Shown piece by piece: positions 1 through 10,953 of a stretch of 64,000 bases of DNA. Every line of letters begins with the position of its first letter. Position 1 is the first letter of the stretch. The position numbers and the translations under genes were made by a program. Source of the DNA: Paralvinella palmiformis (lineage: Eukaryota > Annelida > Polychaeta > Terebellida > Alvinellidae); assembly GCA_025642065.1 (NCBI GenBank), contig JAODUP010000092.1, positions 573,501 to 637,500 on the forward strand. The letters run 5' to 3'. The notes under the pieces were generated by a model, which made no database searches, was not told where the DNA came from, and worked only from the letters and a program-made list of their open reading frames with translations.

Positions 1-2266
1 TATATCTGAAAAGCAGTTTTGAGAATGGCTTAAATTATTAATATGTTAATATTAAAAGTAAAATTATTATACAATAAGTTAGGGCCTCATTATCAGACTA
101 TGGTAATCATACACTGGTATTGTTTGTAGCCAACATCAGTTGAGCTGATTAGTCTGCCATTTGTTTCTAGAGCTTAGGAGGCATTCTTAATTTACTTGAA
201 CTATTCATTCATTGGATGACAGGCGAGACACAGCCCTCTTGGATTGGTGTTGATCTGTGGATGACCATGCACGCAGTGACTTCACTTAATGATTCCTCAA
301 CGTGGCAAGAGCTCAAGATATCTCCTACCAGGCACAGGGTTAATTCAATTCCGTAATTGCTTTTTTGTGTTTAAAAGTACCTACGTCAAAAGTAGTACGT
401 AAAAATGGAATTAGGATTGATAAATTTTATGTGGAATTGTTGTACGCTACCGTGATTCGATTAATCCATCTTATAGCTTTCACGTTAAATAATAGCTACA
501 CATGGTTAGCTTCACGAGCCAAGCTGGTATTTCGTCACAGGATCCTCCAATCACTTTGTGATTTAGATTATTGATGATTGACGTATCAAATGGACTGATT
601 CAATGGTACGTGTTTAAAAGATGTGAGAGTCTGTTATGGTTACTGAATAAAATATACCTCCAAATTATTTCTGTTAATGTTGAATTGGAAAAAATGTAGA
701 CGAGACCATATTATTTTACATCCGTGTTTGTAATATACAAATATATTAATTCTGATATAATGATAATCCACAACTGGTTCTAACCAAAATAGATCAAAAG
801 TGAGATTTAAATAATTTAAATCACAAAATATAGTGAATTAAAGGGTTTACAACAGTTTATGACATCATACAGGTATTTATGACAGGTTTATGACATGACA
901 GTGTCATAAACACAACTATGATATATATATATATATTTATATATATAATGAAATATCAGTCAAAGAAATGATATGACATAAATGTATAATGATAATAAAA
1001 ATAACCTAAATCCCCACAATAATATTCACAAAACATACTTGATATCACAGATATAAGGAAATAATCCAAATTACTGCTTCCTGAAGTATGGTGGGAAAGA
1101 GAAAAGTCACATACTCTGATGACAACACGCACAAGAATCATGTAGCCATCTCCAGCTCCCCAAGCTCAATTTTCCAACTAACCCAATTGTCAGGTCATTC
1201 ATATAAATTCGACAGCTCAGTAGACACTTCGTGTTACAAGATTACAAAACAAACATCATAAGGTATTTCGATGCGCAGTTTTCTTCGTCCATTTCGGTAA
1301 CATACGAGGCTGTTCGGACTAACTATGCTCAATAATTGCAATATTCGTAAATATGCGTTTGTTCCAAAATAATATGCTTGGGTGACACTTGTTTACATTG
1401 TTATAACCAGATCATACAAACAATATATACCTATTAATGTCAGACTTCAGATTGGCAAGTTACAGCCAATTACCAACACTGTCAACTGGATTTTTTAATT
1501 GTGGTTGATCGAGTTCATATTTTTATTTATTAATTTTTATGTCATGTATCACTTGTGTATTATTTCTGAAATTCTAAAATAAAAGTGAACTGTTCCCTTA
1601 ATATACTTAGAGATGATATCATGACGAACTGTTGGGGACCAGAGGACATTCGTATATATCAATGTGTAAAGTATCTGATATTTCCTGAGCAGCGATCCAT
1701 GACAACTTTTATATGGAGAGAGCAGCCCCCTAGTGCATACCACAGATACATTACCTCGGGCACATTTGAGTCAATTGAGGAACACGACCTAGAGAATCAC
1801 CAAAACCTGATGGGCCGGTTTTATCTAAGAGTTGGGCCAACTCTGAGATTAAACAGACTACTCACTCACTCACTCACTACTGTTAATAGCAGGTTTCTTG
1901 TGATGTATTACAAAAATTGAATTTAGACAAACAAACACAGCCTACTCGCAGATAATGCAACTCTGTGTATGACACATGATTGATCTTGTAGATTTTAATA
2001 CTGGACACACTTTGGACATATGCGGAATCAGGATTTGAACCCTTGGTTGCAGGTATATAGTACACAGCACTACCAACTGTAGAACTAGAAGCACTAATCT
2101 ACAGCTGGATTTTCTTTGGTATCTGATGATCATTCTGATATTTCCATTGTACAAACGTCACACATATACTGTGCCAGATCCAAACCGAACATGATGTTTA
2201 TTTTACTCATGATGCAGTGAACATCATATTAACAATATGTTGTCAACAGTTGAATGGTGAGCTTAC
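1..2266. other. Intron or downstream region of the GPR158-like gene
   Basis: No coding exon recognised. Because the receptor gene on the minus strand continues past 2267 with an intact donor (GTAAGC), this stretch is probably its next intron. It is AT-rich, with a short AT array near 930-950. A tRNA-like B-box stretch on the minus strand around 2030-2080 suggests a degraded SINE. I looked for the expected Cys-rich exon that follows the Cache region in this receptor family and did not find a convincing one. Confidence 0.45.
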
Positions 2267-2393
2267 CAAGGTTGTTGGCTTGCATTTGGCAATATTGTGG
2301 AAATAGTTAGGCGGCTGGTTACCTATGCCGAGAGGACACGGATTAATGTCAACCTGAAGAAACTCCATGTCCATAACAGACGTTGCCACAAAT
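2267..2393 (-). CDS. Exon 2 of the GPR158-like receptor
   Basis: A 127 bp exon between acceptor ATTACAG (2400-2394) and donor GTAAGC. It completes the Arg codon split from exon 1 and reads on as FVATSVMDMEFLQVDINPCP, then a short linker and KCKPTTL. It ends in phase 0, just before the Cys that normally opens the Cys-rich module of this family. It is what turns the exon 1 match into a firm family assignment. Confidence 0.83.
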
Positions 2394-3561
2394 CTGTAAT
2401 TGGAGAGAATAAAATTAATTTAAAACATTATGGGCCAAGAGCTGCACATAATTAAACAACAAAGATGAGGAATGATTATAGAATCGCTGGGATGTCTTTT
2501 TAGCCTCAACGGGACAAAAAAGACAAACCAGAAGTGTTAAGTCAAAATTTAGTTCATGACCTTCTACCCAAAGTCATCTATGTAAAATTGTGGGTGTGTC
2601 TTCTGCACTGAATTACAAACCTCATCCTTCGCAGATGCAACCAATCGAGATAACGTGGTAGCTGATCCACGATGGGAGACACAGCACTGACTATCCACCT
2701 GTTAGACCTACCGCAGTCAAAAAACGGCTGCGTGTAGACGACGGGCAGGTGCTCGGTCTCCTTTTGGCCCGGGGAAGGCGGACCGAAGAAGACCTTTCCG
2801 ATATACTCATCGTGCGTGAACTTTCCGGTGGCGTTCGAATACTTGATCCCGACGTCGTACGAGTGCTTCCTGACCGAATCCAAGCCCTGCATGTCCTTTC
2901 CGTCCGGCAGCCACCTCGAGTACCACTGGTTGATCTTGTAGGCGTCCATGGTGTAGTTGTGCTGCGGTCCAGCCCCATAGTCCACTATGTCCAGCGTCCT
3001 GTTCGTCGGCTCCCGATTCCAGTTGGTCGGTTCGTTGTAGTTGTCCAGCCGCCACGCTCGTGGGCCGAACAGCGGCAGCGTCTCGTTGAAGGGCAGGTTC
3101 CTGTACCAGTTCGGATAGGAGCAGTTCTGGTCGAAGATCACCGACGACCCGTTGATGTTGTACTCGTTGGCAGAAAGGTCGGCCACGGCCGACAGGTAAT
3201 AATACATCATACCCGGCTGGTCGTAGAACATGCTCGAGTAGTTCAACTTCTGGAAGATGTAGCTATAGAAGAAGGCCCGATTCAGGGCCATGTTGTGCTG
3301 GTGCAGCATGTCGGTCCTGTTCGGGTATATGACCGTACTGAGCAGTTTGTTGAATCGGGGCAGCTGGGCCAGCGTGTCGGCGGGCAGCATGAGCGTCGAG
3401 GCGGGCTTGGATCGGCAATTCTGCGCGTTCACCGCGTCCATTCTGTCGGCTATCTCGTCGAAATTGTCGTAGCCCATCCAATCGTAGGGACCCTGAACGC
3501 CTTGGGTTAGGATGACACCGAAACCGACCAGGACGGCCAGCAGACACCATAATCTCGCCAT
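2267..3561 (-). CDS. GPR158/GPR179-like class C orphan GPCR, N-terminal part (2 exons, gene partial)
   Basis: Two exons, 3561-2621 and 2393-2267, join in frame (AG|A codon) to give 356 residues; both splice sites are GT-AG. The start is the ATG at 3561-3559, followed by a hydrophobic signal peptide (about residues 1-22, MARLWCLLAVLVGFGVILTQ). The rest matches my recollection of the extracellular Cache-type domain of invertebrate GPR158-like receptors: YPNWYR, FGPRAW, WYSRWLPDG, DCGRSNRWIVSAVSP and PRYLDWLHLRR in exon 1, then VMDMEFLQVDINPCP and AKCKPTTL in exon 2. At least eight N-glycosylation sequons fit a secreted or extracellular fold. In vertebrates GPR158 is a glycine-binding metabotropic receptor at the neuronal membrane that recruits RGS7; that ligand is not assumed here. 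The EGF-like, seven-TM and tail exons lie beyond position 1. The exon is notably GC- and CpG-rich against AT-rich flanks. Confidence 0.85.
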
Positions 3562-3989
3562 TGTCACTATTCCGTCGTCGCTTACCGTACGTTACATGTT
3601 CCGGAGCTCCGGATCGCTGTCGGGCTTCGCGGCGGAACACGGATCGGGATCTGACACCCGAATGGAAAGGGGTTGCACGACGAAAACAATAATCGCAATA
3701 TCACACCTGTATGGCCCCACCAGCACTCTCGCACAGGTAATAACACTCAAATCTCGTGTGATCTCATTACGCTGGTGACCCAAAATACAGGTAAGCGACC
3801 GTACGGTGCTGACACCTACAGGCCAATTATCTGTCGACTGTTGGCTGCGACAAAATGGGATGTGAGGGCGTCGGATATAAAATGCGTCGCGAATGTCTGC
3901 CTTTGTCATTATGCTGATTAATAATTCAGATTGAATCAGCTATTAGATGGTCTTTATATTATAACAATTTAACCAACAAGTTAGTGTCG

Positions 3990-4225
3990 CAGCCCCCCAC
4001 TTTGTGGAATAGGTTGCCGGAAACGCGCCGTTTCTTATAATTTTAAATCCGTTCTAAAACACACACCTGTTCAAGGCTGCTTTTACAGATAAATAATCAT
4101 TATCTCTTAAATTTACAGACATATTATTTGTAGTATTATTATATTGCATATTATTTGTAAAGCACCTTTGAATTGTTCCTGGATGTAAGTGCGCTTTATT
4201 AAATATACATTATTAATATCATAAG
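3990..4225 (+). mobile_element. 3' end of a non-LTR retrotransposon (LINE)
   Basis: Translated with gaps, the left part reads like the last residues of a CR1/L2/jockey-type reverse transcriptase ORF: an LWNRLPE motif, then KTHLFKAAF before a stop. It is followed by an AT-rich 3' UTR with a conserved tail (AAAGCACCTTTGAATTG ... GTGCGCTTTATTAAATA). The same body and tail recur at 6735-6972. 5'-truncated and decayed; not coding. Confidence 0.6.
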
Positions 4226-4650
4226 CTTTCGGGTTTTTTCGACATTGGTGTACAGTGGAGACTTCAATGGTTTTACAGAACAACTTCTCGGACGCGTCTG
4301 AACTATCTTTTAATGGTTTATTGTAAGTGTATTTTACATAGGGAATTTTACTGCCTATGAACAGTCAGAAATATTTTAATATAAAATATTGATAAAATAG
4401 ATTGATTGCCGCGTTCTTAATTTATATGGAATGCATTAATTAACCAACTTCAGGCACACATTTTATTTACTCCATGTATATTAAAACCATCTATTCATAT
4501 AAATAATATGTCATATATAAATAGCAGTATATGTTGCAGCGCCTTAAATAAATAATGATCAACAAAAAAAATCTCAAGTGAGTTTATTTACTATGATTCT
4601 CAAAAGCGGCAAGAATTTAAGGGTACTCATCAGAGAGAGAAAAAAAGGGA

Positions 4651-4846
4651 CACCCCCGTGGTCTAACTGGAAGCGTGGTGGATCACAGATCACTACCACC
4701 TGAGTTCGAATCTCGGCGTGGGCATACCCGAAGGGCGTTTCATCTTTGACTTCGCTTCATTACCTTTGGGGGTCGTTCGATCGGCCCATTTAGCCTACCA
4801 TGTGCACAAAAGTGGCCGTAAAACATCGATCATCAATCATTATCAG
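4651..4846 (+). mobile_element. tRNA-derived SINE, family A
   Basis: The head contains a polymerase III A-box-like stretch (GTGGTCTAACTGG) and a B-box (GAGTTCGAATCTC), followed by a body (CGTTTCATCTTTGACTTCGC ... CATGTGCACAAAAGTGGCCG) and an ATCAATCATTATCA tail. Copies of the same unit occur at 22505, 23471, 29911, 40391 and 51450, in both orientations. Confidence 0.75.
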
Positions 4847-5138
4847 AGAAAAAAACTTTACGTCTGGAGTACGATAAGGAGTTGTCAATTGTCGTTATTT
4901 TTTGTAGGCCTATATATCGAAGGTGCCATACACTCCACCCCATTTATATCCATCATGCAACACTCTTTTCGACAATTGTTCTATATTTCAAGGCATTTAA
5001 GCGAAATAATAGCCAAGAAGAATTCGTTCATCCAGATCCATCGTATGAAGCATTGTCAACCATTCGGGGATGCGTCGTTTCACAAACGTCAAATCGACTC
5101 GGTGGCCCCCTCACATCAACCACAAAGCCCCAAAAGAT

Positions 5139-5182
5139 ACACGCACACACACACGCACGCACGCACGCACGCACACACACAC
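5139..5182. repeat. (CA)n/(CGCA)n microsatellite
   Basis: ACACAC tract mixed with ACGC units. It accounts for the low-complexity reading frames that cross it. Confidence 0.9.
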
Positions 5183-5392
5183 GTGCTTTATAGCAGTATA
5201 TAATACTGCGGCATAGTTTGAGACCTTTAGACACAGAAACAAACGGATCAACTTAAGATAGCGCGTCATCTTGACATCTTTTCAAGTTAAAAATGAGAAC
5301 TTATCAGACAAATTTCCTGGAAATATCGAACACTTTACGGATTCTGGATGTAACACGTCACATTAATAATAATAATAATAATAAAGGCGGAA

Positions 5393-5690
5393 CTGGTAGT
5401 TATTTTACGTGACTGGCTATCTCAAATGAGGAAGTCGTATTTGGTCTGTAATTTACAGCTTCATCAAGGGAACTAATTATAAATAAATTTATAATTTACA
5501 ATATATGACATATTCGGCAGAGAAAACCTCGCCAGTTGTCTGGTTGGATGAAAAACGTCCCCATCTATAGCGACACGGCTGGGATTCGAACCTCCGACCT
5601 TCCGTACAGCATGATCGGAAACATGGGTAAATAGTCCCACACTCTACCCATGAGGCCACAGAGAGGCTGTTATATAAAAACATATTAGCT
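5393..5690 (-). mobile_element. tRNA-derived SINE, family D
   Basis: On the minus strand the head reads GGCCTCATGGGTAGAGTGTG (A-box region) and GGAGGTTCGAATCCC (B-box). The body (GGTCTGTAATTTACAGCTTC on the plus strand) matches copies at 25405-25690 and 26347-26633, inside the ASCC3 tandem duplication. Confidence 0.65.
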
Positions 5691-6113
5691 GAGTCTATAT
5701 ATTTTGATTTATACAATTAGATTCATAAAAATCGCAATGAGCATAATTATAATGTGAGAAGGGGTTGAGTGGTTGGGCTCTTTTATAATTTTAACAAATC
5801 GAGTCAGAAGATCTACAGACTGGATCCAGTGGGACACCCACACACGCCGGATCCTGTGTGGATCCTGACTGCGTACTTAGCTTCAGCGGTCACTTGTCTG
5901 ATCAAAACTTGTCACTAACCAATCCAGAATGAGATTTGTCGGCAAGGTTGTCCGTACTGTTAAATCAGCCGCATGGTGGCGCCAGGGGTAAATGGATCGG
6001 TCTATTATCTACTCCAGATATCTCTAAACACTGTTCAGGAACCGTCTTCTGGAATGTCAAGGTCATCCTCATCCACCATCTCTTCCTTTATTTTGTATAG
6101 CATGTATTACATG

Positions 6114-6116
<3 letters not shown>

Positions 6117-6154
<38 letters not shown>
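6117..6154. repeat. (TG)n microsatellite
   Basis: About 19 uninterrupted TG units. Confidence 0.95.
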
Positions 6155-6156
<2 letters not shown>

Positions 6157-6658
6157 GTTAAGGTTTAATATTTGTTAAAGCTTAATATGTAACACGCGTG
6201 CTTGGACGTGGTGCTACAATAATATTCCAAATAATATAAAAAATAGCCTTACTAACCTTAGTCTTCAATATGATAATCACATCTTGTATTTTTTTTGTTT
6301 TTGTAACGCGGAACAAGACAACATTAATTGATCCATAATAATTAACTGCCTTGACGCCCTAATATTATCATGGTATTGAGAAAATTGCTGTTAGGCAAAA
6401 AATTATTTATAAATTGTTGTATTTTGACAAAAATTCAAACATCATCTATTCGAATAAGGACAACGCTATATCTAAAGTAGGTTCGGAGAATTTTTCAATA
6501 AGAGATGTTCACGATGTCGAAAGCAAGGAAGGCTCTCCTATATTCAAGCAATCTATCTGATGTGTATTCTACAATCTGATAGTCCACTGCTTAATTCAAA
6601 CACAAACAGTTATCCTCTTCTCGAGTCTTCTGTCCGTCGGCGTAGTAATACACTGGAA

Positions 6659-6659
<1 letters not shown>

Positions 6660-6732
<73 letters not shown>
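6660..6732. repeat. Compound (AT)n-(GT)n microsatellite
   Basis: About 20 AT units directly followed by about 16 GT units, abutting the 5' edge of the LINE fragment at 6735. Confidence 0.95.
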
Positions 6733-6733
<1 letters not shown>

Positions 6734-6734
6734 T

Positions 6735-6972
6735 TTTAGAAATGCGTCGTCTCTTGAAATTTTCAAATCAGTTCTAAAACACACACACACCTGTTCAAGG
6801 TTACTTTCGCGGATAAATAATAATTATCTTTTAAATCTCCTATAAGGTTTTTACATATTATATTATTTGGGGTATTATTATATTACATATTATCTGTACA
6901 GCGCCTTTGAATGGCTCCTGCTAGTAAGGGCGCTTCAATAAATATACATTATTATTATTATTATTATTATTA
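6735..6972 (+). mobile_element. 3' end of a LINE, same family as at 3990
   Basis: Shares TCTAAAACACACAC, CCTGTTCAAGG and ATTATATTACATATTAT, and the tail ACAGCGCCTTTGAATGGCTC ... GGGCGCTTCAATAAATATAC, ending in (ATT)n. The (ATT)n end is probably the target-primed insertion tail. Confidence 0.65.
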
Positions 6973-7634
6973 TAAGACTAATTTGTCAGTTCATCTCGCG
7001 ATGTCTCTCACCTGATTCATTGTTCTGGCGCATGAAGGACCCATTGACATGATATATTCATTTCAGCGTCATTCGATGGGACGTCCGCCATGAAATGTCT
7101 GACAAACAAATTAAACAAGAAAAACATATGCTGGTTACATGGACATTCATCGCTTCGTACACTGTACATTAACCAGTACACGACGATACCACGTTCAAGT
7201 GTCCTCCACACAAGTGGGCTAGTACGACAGGATATTTAAACATCGATTACCTTTGAATAAAGGGACTGTGAATGTGACGGAGACGTGACTAGATTTTTGT
7301 ATCAAGGGAGACTTTAATGTCGGTGAAGTGAAGGCAAGCCTTAATTGTGTATAGCTGGGCTAGGTTTATTACGAATTTTTTTAATGTTAGAAAACAATTA
7401 CTCTTTGGTTGAGTTCGATTATTTAGTCTCGGGGTTGATCACATGTGGGATATATGGCTGAAAGACGACTGATTCAAGCAGGAACCACATCCCTCAGGCG
7501 TAGAGATGAGCCAGATTCAAACTCGCAACCAGGAGGTTTGTAGAACAACGGTATAACCATTGGGCCATTGAGACACCTACAGTCATTCTTTGAGAGCAGT
7601 ATATTAGTAATACATTTACAAATATATTTACATG

Positions 7635-7898
7635 GCGAGCAGTACGGAAAGATGGAGCCGAAATACCCTGAGGGTGGTCGCTGCCAGAGTGTTTTACGTC
7701 CTCAGGGGGTCTTTAACGTCCCCCTTTATTTTTAATACTTCAGCGGAGACGGCCGCGCTATTTAACGTGGTCATCGACCCACGATGTTGTGAGCCGAAAA
7801 ATTAATCTCTGGATATGTGTCGATCTCTTGCTGGGTTCGAACCTGTGACCCTTGGCACCAAGTGCCAGGTGCTTAACCACTAGGCCACCGGAGCTCAC
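7635..7898 (-). mobile_element. tRNA-derived SINE, family B
   Basis: Minus-strand head GTGGCCTAGTGGTTAAGCAC (A-box) and a B-box with GGTTCGAACC in the complement, followed by a body that includes CACAACATCGTGGGTCGATG and ends near GGCTCCATCTTTCCGTACTG. Also present at 14028 (plus strand) and 28391 (minus strand). Confidence 0.75.
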
Positions 7899-9708
7899 TG
7901 AATTTCGCCTTATATGTCACTAATAATAGCAATGTTAACTAATAGGGGACGTACACATGTTTCGAATAACCTAGACTATAGTTAATAATAATAATATACA
8001 AAATTTATATGGCGCCCTATATAACCTGTAAGGCTTAGATTCCATATACGCGGTACGCGGCATGCGTGATGTGCTATCCGGTATGCGATTTGTGTGATTC
8101 CATATGTACGTGCGTTCCCATGTGTTTTCCAATCTGTCATGCTAAAAATATGACAATACAACAGAGATACAGATAGCAAAAACAAAACAAAACAGGTGTG
8201 TGTTTGTCTAGAGGGGATCAGTTACTCCCCCAAAACAAATTTAAAAAAAATTATTTATAAAATTATTATTAAAACTATAAACAGCCTTACAATGCTTATT
8301 TAGCAATATGCTGAAGTTATAAAAAATAATGCATTTTTGAGAAAATAAAATATTGTTTAAATCAATATAAAAATCAGCTGAAACATGCATTGCTCGAGGA
8401 AGACCACCATGACGTTATGATATTTAATTGTCGCCAGCACATACTGACATAGCATTTGGAGTAATTAAATGAGTCCGTATGGTGTTACATAGGTATAATT
8501 GTATTTTAGTCATCGTGTATAAATTATTTCGTCCTGGTTATGCCCAGATTTCGTGTTACGACCTCTAGATTTCGTGTAATAATTTGTAAACAGAAAATTA
8601 TGTGGGCGATAATAGGAAGTGTGTGTTTTATCTCTGGTGCAATATTCGTCAATAGTCTGTCGTTTTTCCTTGTCTAGCCTCGTATATAGCAATAGTGGCA
8701 CGTCAACTGGTGTTCGGAGATTAGTCGGATAGCATAGAAGGTAAATCTTCCGAAATAAGGTGTCATACTGTAGTTGCTTTTCACGCGATAACTTGGATAA
8801 CTTCAGATAAGCTAACAAAATCAACCAAACCTACGAACTGTCAAATCTGATTTCAGAAATGTCATATGTTGAAGAATTATTAATCACTTTATGATTAAAA
8901 TTGTAACATATGACAGGTTGAAGCTTTTATTAAGAATTGTGAATTAGGATTAATTTATCAAACATTGTTACACTTACAGTCTCATCTGTTCACTTCAGAT
9001 TACAAATACTTCTAGATCTAATACCAGATAGATACAGACTAGAATTAAAGGCCTCGCCTGTTGATTTATTCTGGTCTCATCTACAATTTTACATTCTTAT
9101 TGGTAATTACCTAGTTATTGTGGTGGACTGTATTGCTTCTTTAGCTGTAATTTGTCTGATGTTGACGTCAATGTGTTTAACAACAGGCTATAGATCTAGA
9201 TCACTTCAGGCTACTCGTTGGATACATATGATCGAACTTCAACAGGGACTGAATTCCAGTCGCTGAATACTCTCTGATTGAACACTGCATGAAGCATTCA
9301 TAGCCTTGCATGTATTTGAACAAACTTCTGGTCACGACTGGCCTCTAGCAGTGGAATTTATTTACAGTGAACAAAGAACTCGCATTCTACACTCTAGAAT
9401 CTAGTATCTCTTTTTTTATCCAGTATCTATTTATAAGCAGTACTCTGTGCTACATGGGCAATATTTACCTTACTGTCTAAATTAAGGTGCTTGGATGTGA
9501 CTCTGGTGTCACAGAACAAACTGTGAGAACACTGCATGGCTGGAAAGATGATATTATCTCATAGTTAGATTCATTAAGTGTTATTTATTGCCAGATTGAA
9601 TATATTCTGTTTTCAGAATCCTTCTTGGATTGACACATCAGTATTCAGTTCTTCACAATCATGATTATCTTTACTCTTTATAACCTTTAGCTATCGTAAG
9701 TTGATGAG

Positions 9709-10915
9709 ATGGCCTTACCGAGACTGACCGGAGCCATCCGTGCCTTTGGCAACATAGCCGATAGTGAATTACTCGAAGCTGATGTGAGTGGTGACATTGG
9801 TCGTAAACGCAGAGTCTGTGCCGATGAAGAATCGGCGCAAGGACTGACATGGAAGCATTTGTCGACAACTGTGCTGAGACTTGGTGAGAAAGACAACCAA
9901 GTTGTCACTAAAGAATTGAGAAATCTCATCAGTACAGCTAGAGATATAGGTATGTGTAGTTCTTACCTTTGGATAATAAGAAGTAAGACAGTTTGTTATA
10001 TAGAACATGGAACCTTGTATTTAGACCAGTCAGAATTTCTATAATCGTTTATTTTTGTTTCTACTATTTTGACCATTTGTTGTTGGCGTGGAGGTATATT
10101 GAAATAAAGAAAGATAACATCTGGATTAAGTACAGCACTAGTTGTGTAGCAAATAATAATAAATTTAGGCATATTATTCTGCATATTTGGAACTATTTCT
10201 GAAAATTAATATACTAAGGTGAGCCACATGATATCACTGAAGTCAAAGAATAAAACAAACCCAGTGTATATTCTCTGACCAGATCCTGAACAGTAAAAAT
10301 GAAACTACTCTACATCAGTACATGTCAGCTTCCAATCCTTTAAAATATATTTTTTTATTAACATGTTGGGAATTCTTTAACAGTGTGATATAATTAAGAT
10401 TAGAACAGTGTGGCTATATGTATTCACACCAATCTATCTGGAGTAATGTGACAGCTTCAGATTAGGATGAACCTCTGTCTCTGTTAATCCTTTTTTGTGT
10501 TATTAGAGGCACAAACTGTCTTGAAATTAGGAGCAGAGGTAAACAGTAAAATTGGCATCAATGCAAATTGTTTGTTCGCAATTTACCATCATACTCAATT
10601 CTGTATACAGAATATCTATCACATACATATTGCCCCCCCCCTCCAACTATTTTAATAGTATATGCACAATAGATAGCACAATAGTCTGTATTAGATAGTT
10701 TACCCCTAAAGCTATTCATGTTAAAGTCTTCTTTTATAGATTTTTTTTATGAATTTGTGGTCAAAAGATTGACACAGTTTTTAATCTTTGCACAATTTTT
10801 TTCTTCGTGTTTTCAGTATAGGCTTTGAAGTAAGATACCAGTATATATTCTTAGTTTCTTTGTTATGCTTCAAATAGACTAATACATTAATAATGCAAAT
10901 TGAATAGTGTGGGAT

Positions 10916-10953
<38 letters not shown>

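Larger units (their letters stand above)
3562..9708. other. Intergenic region between divergent GPR158-like and ASCC3 genes
   Basis: No conserved coding exon recognised on either strand. The first about 350 bases next to the receptor start are still GC-rich and probably hold its promoter and 5' UTR. The remainder contains LINE 3' ends, several tRNA-derived SINE copies, (CA)n, (TG)n and (AT)n arrays, and unique AT-rich DNA. A possible 5' UTR acceptor for ASCC3 (pyrimidine-rich, ending CCTTTAG at 9690) sits 18 bases before its start codon, so ASCC3 may have an upstream non-coding exon here. Confidence 0.5.

Noticed and set aside
1585..1920. 111-codon plus-strand frame
   Set aside because: No domain similarity; part is low-complexity (ACTC repeats) and it lies in the putative intron of the receptor gene on the other strand.
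2749..3510. 253-codon open frame on the plus strand
   Set aside because: Exactly antisense to exon 1 of the GPR158-like gene; its length follows from the GC-rich coding sequence on the other strand.
4660..4720. Stand-alone tRNA gene
   Set aside because: Same head recurs with the same downstream body at five other places, so it is a SINE.
8510..8824. 104-codon open frame, minus strand
   Set aside because: No recognisable domain, no conserved motif and no supporting splice structure; composition fits chance in AT-rich DNA.
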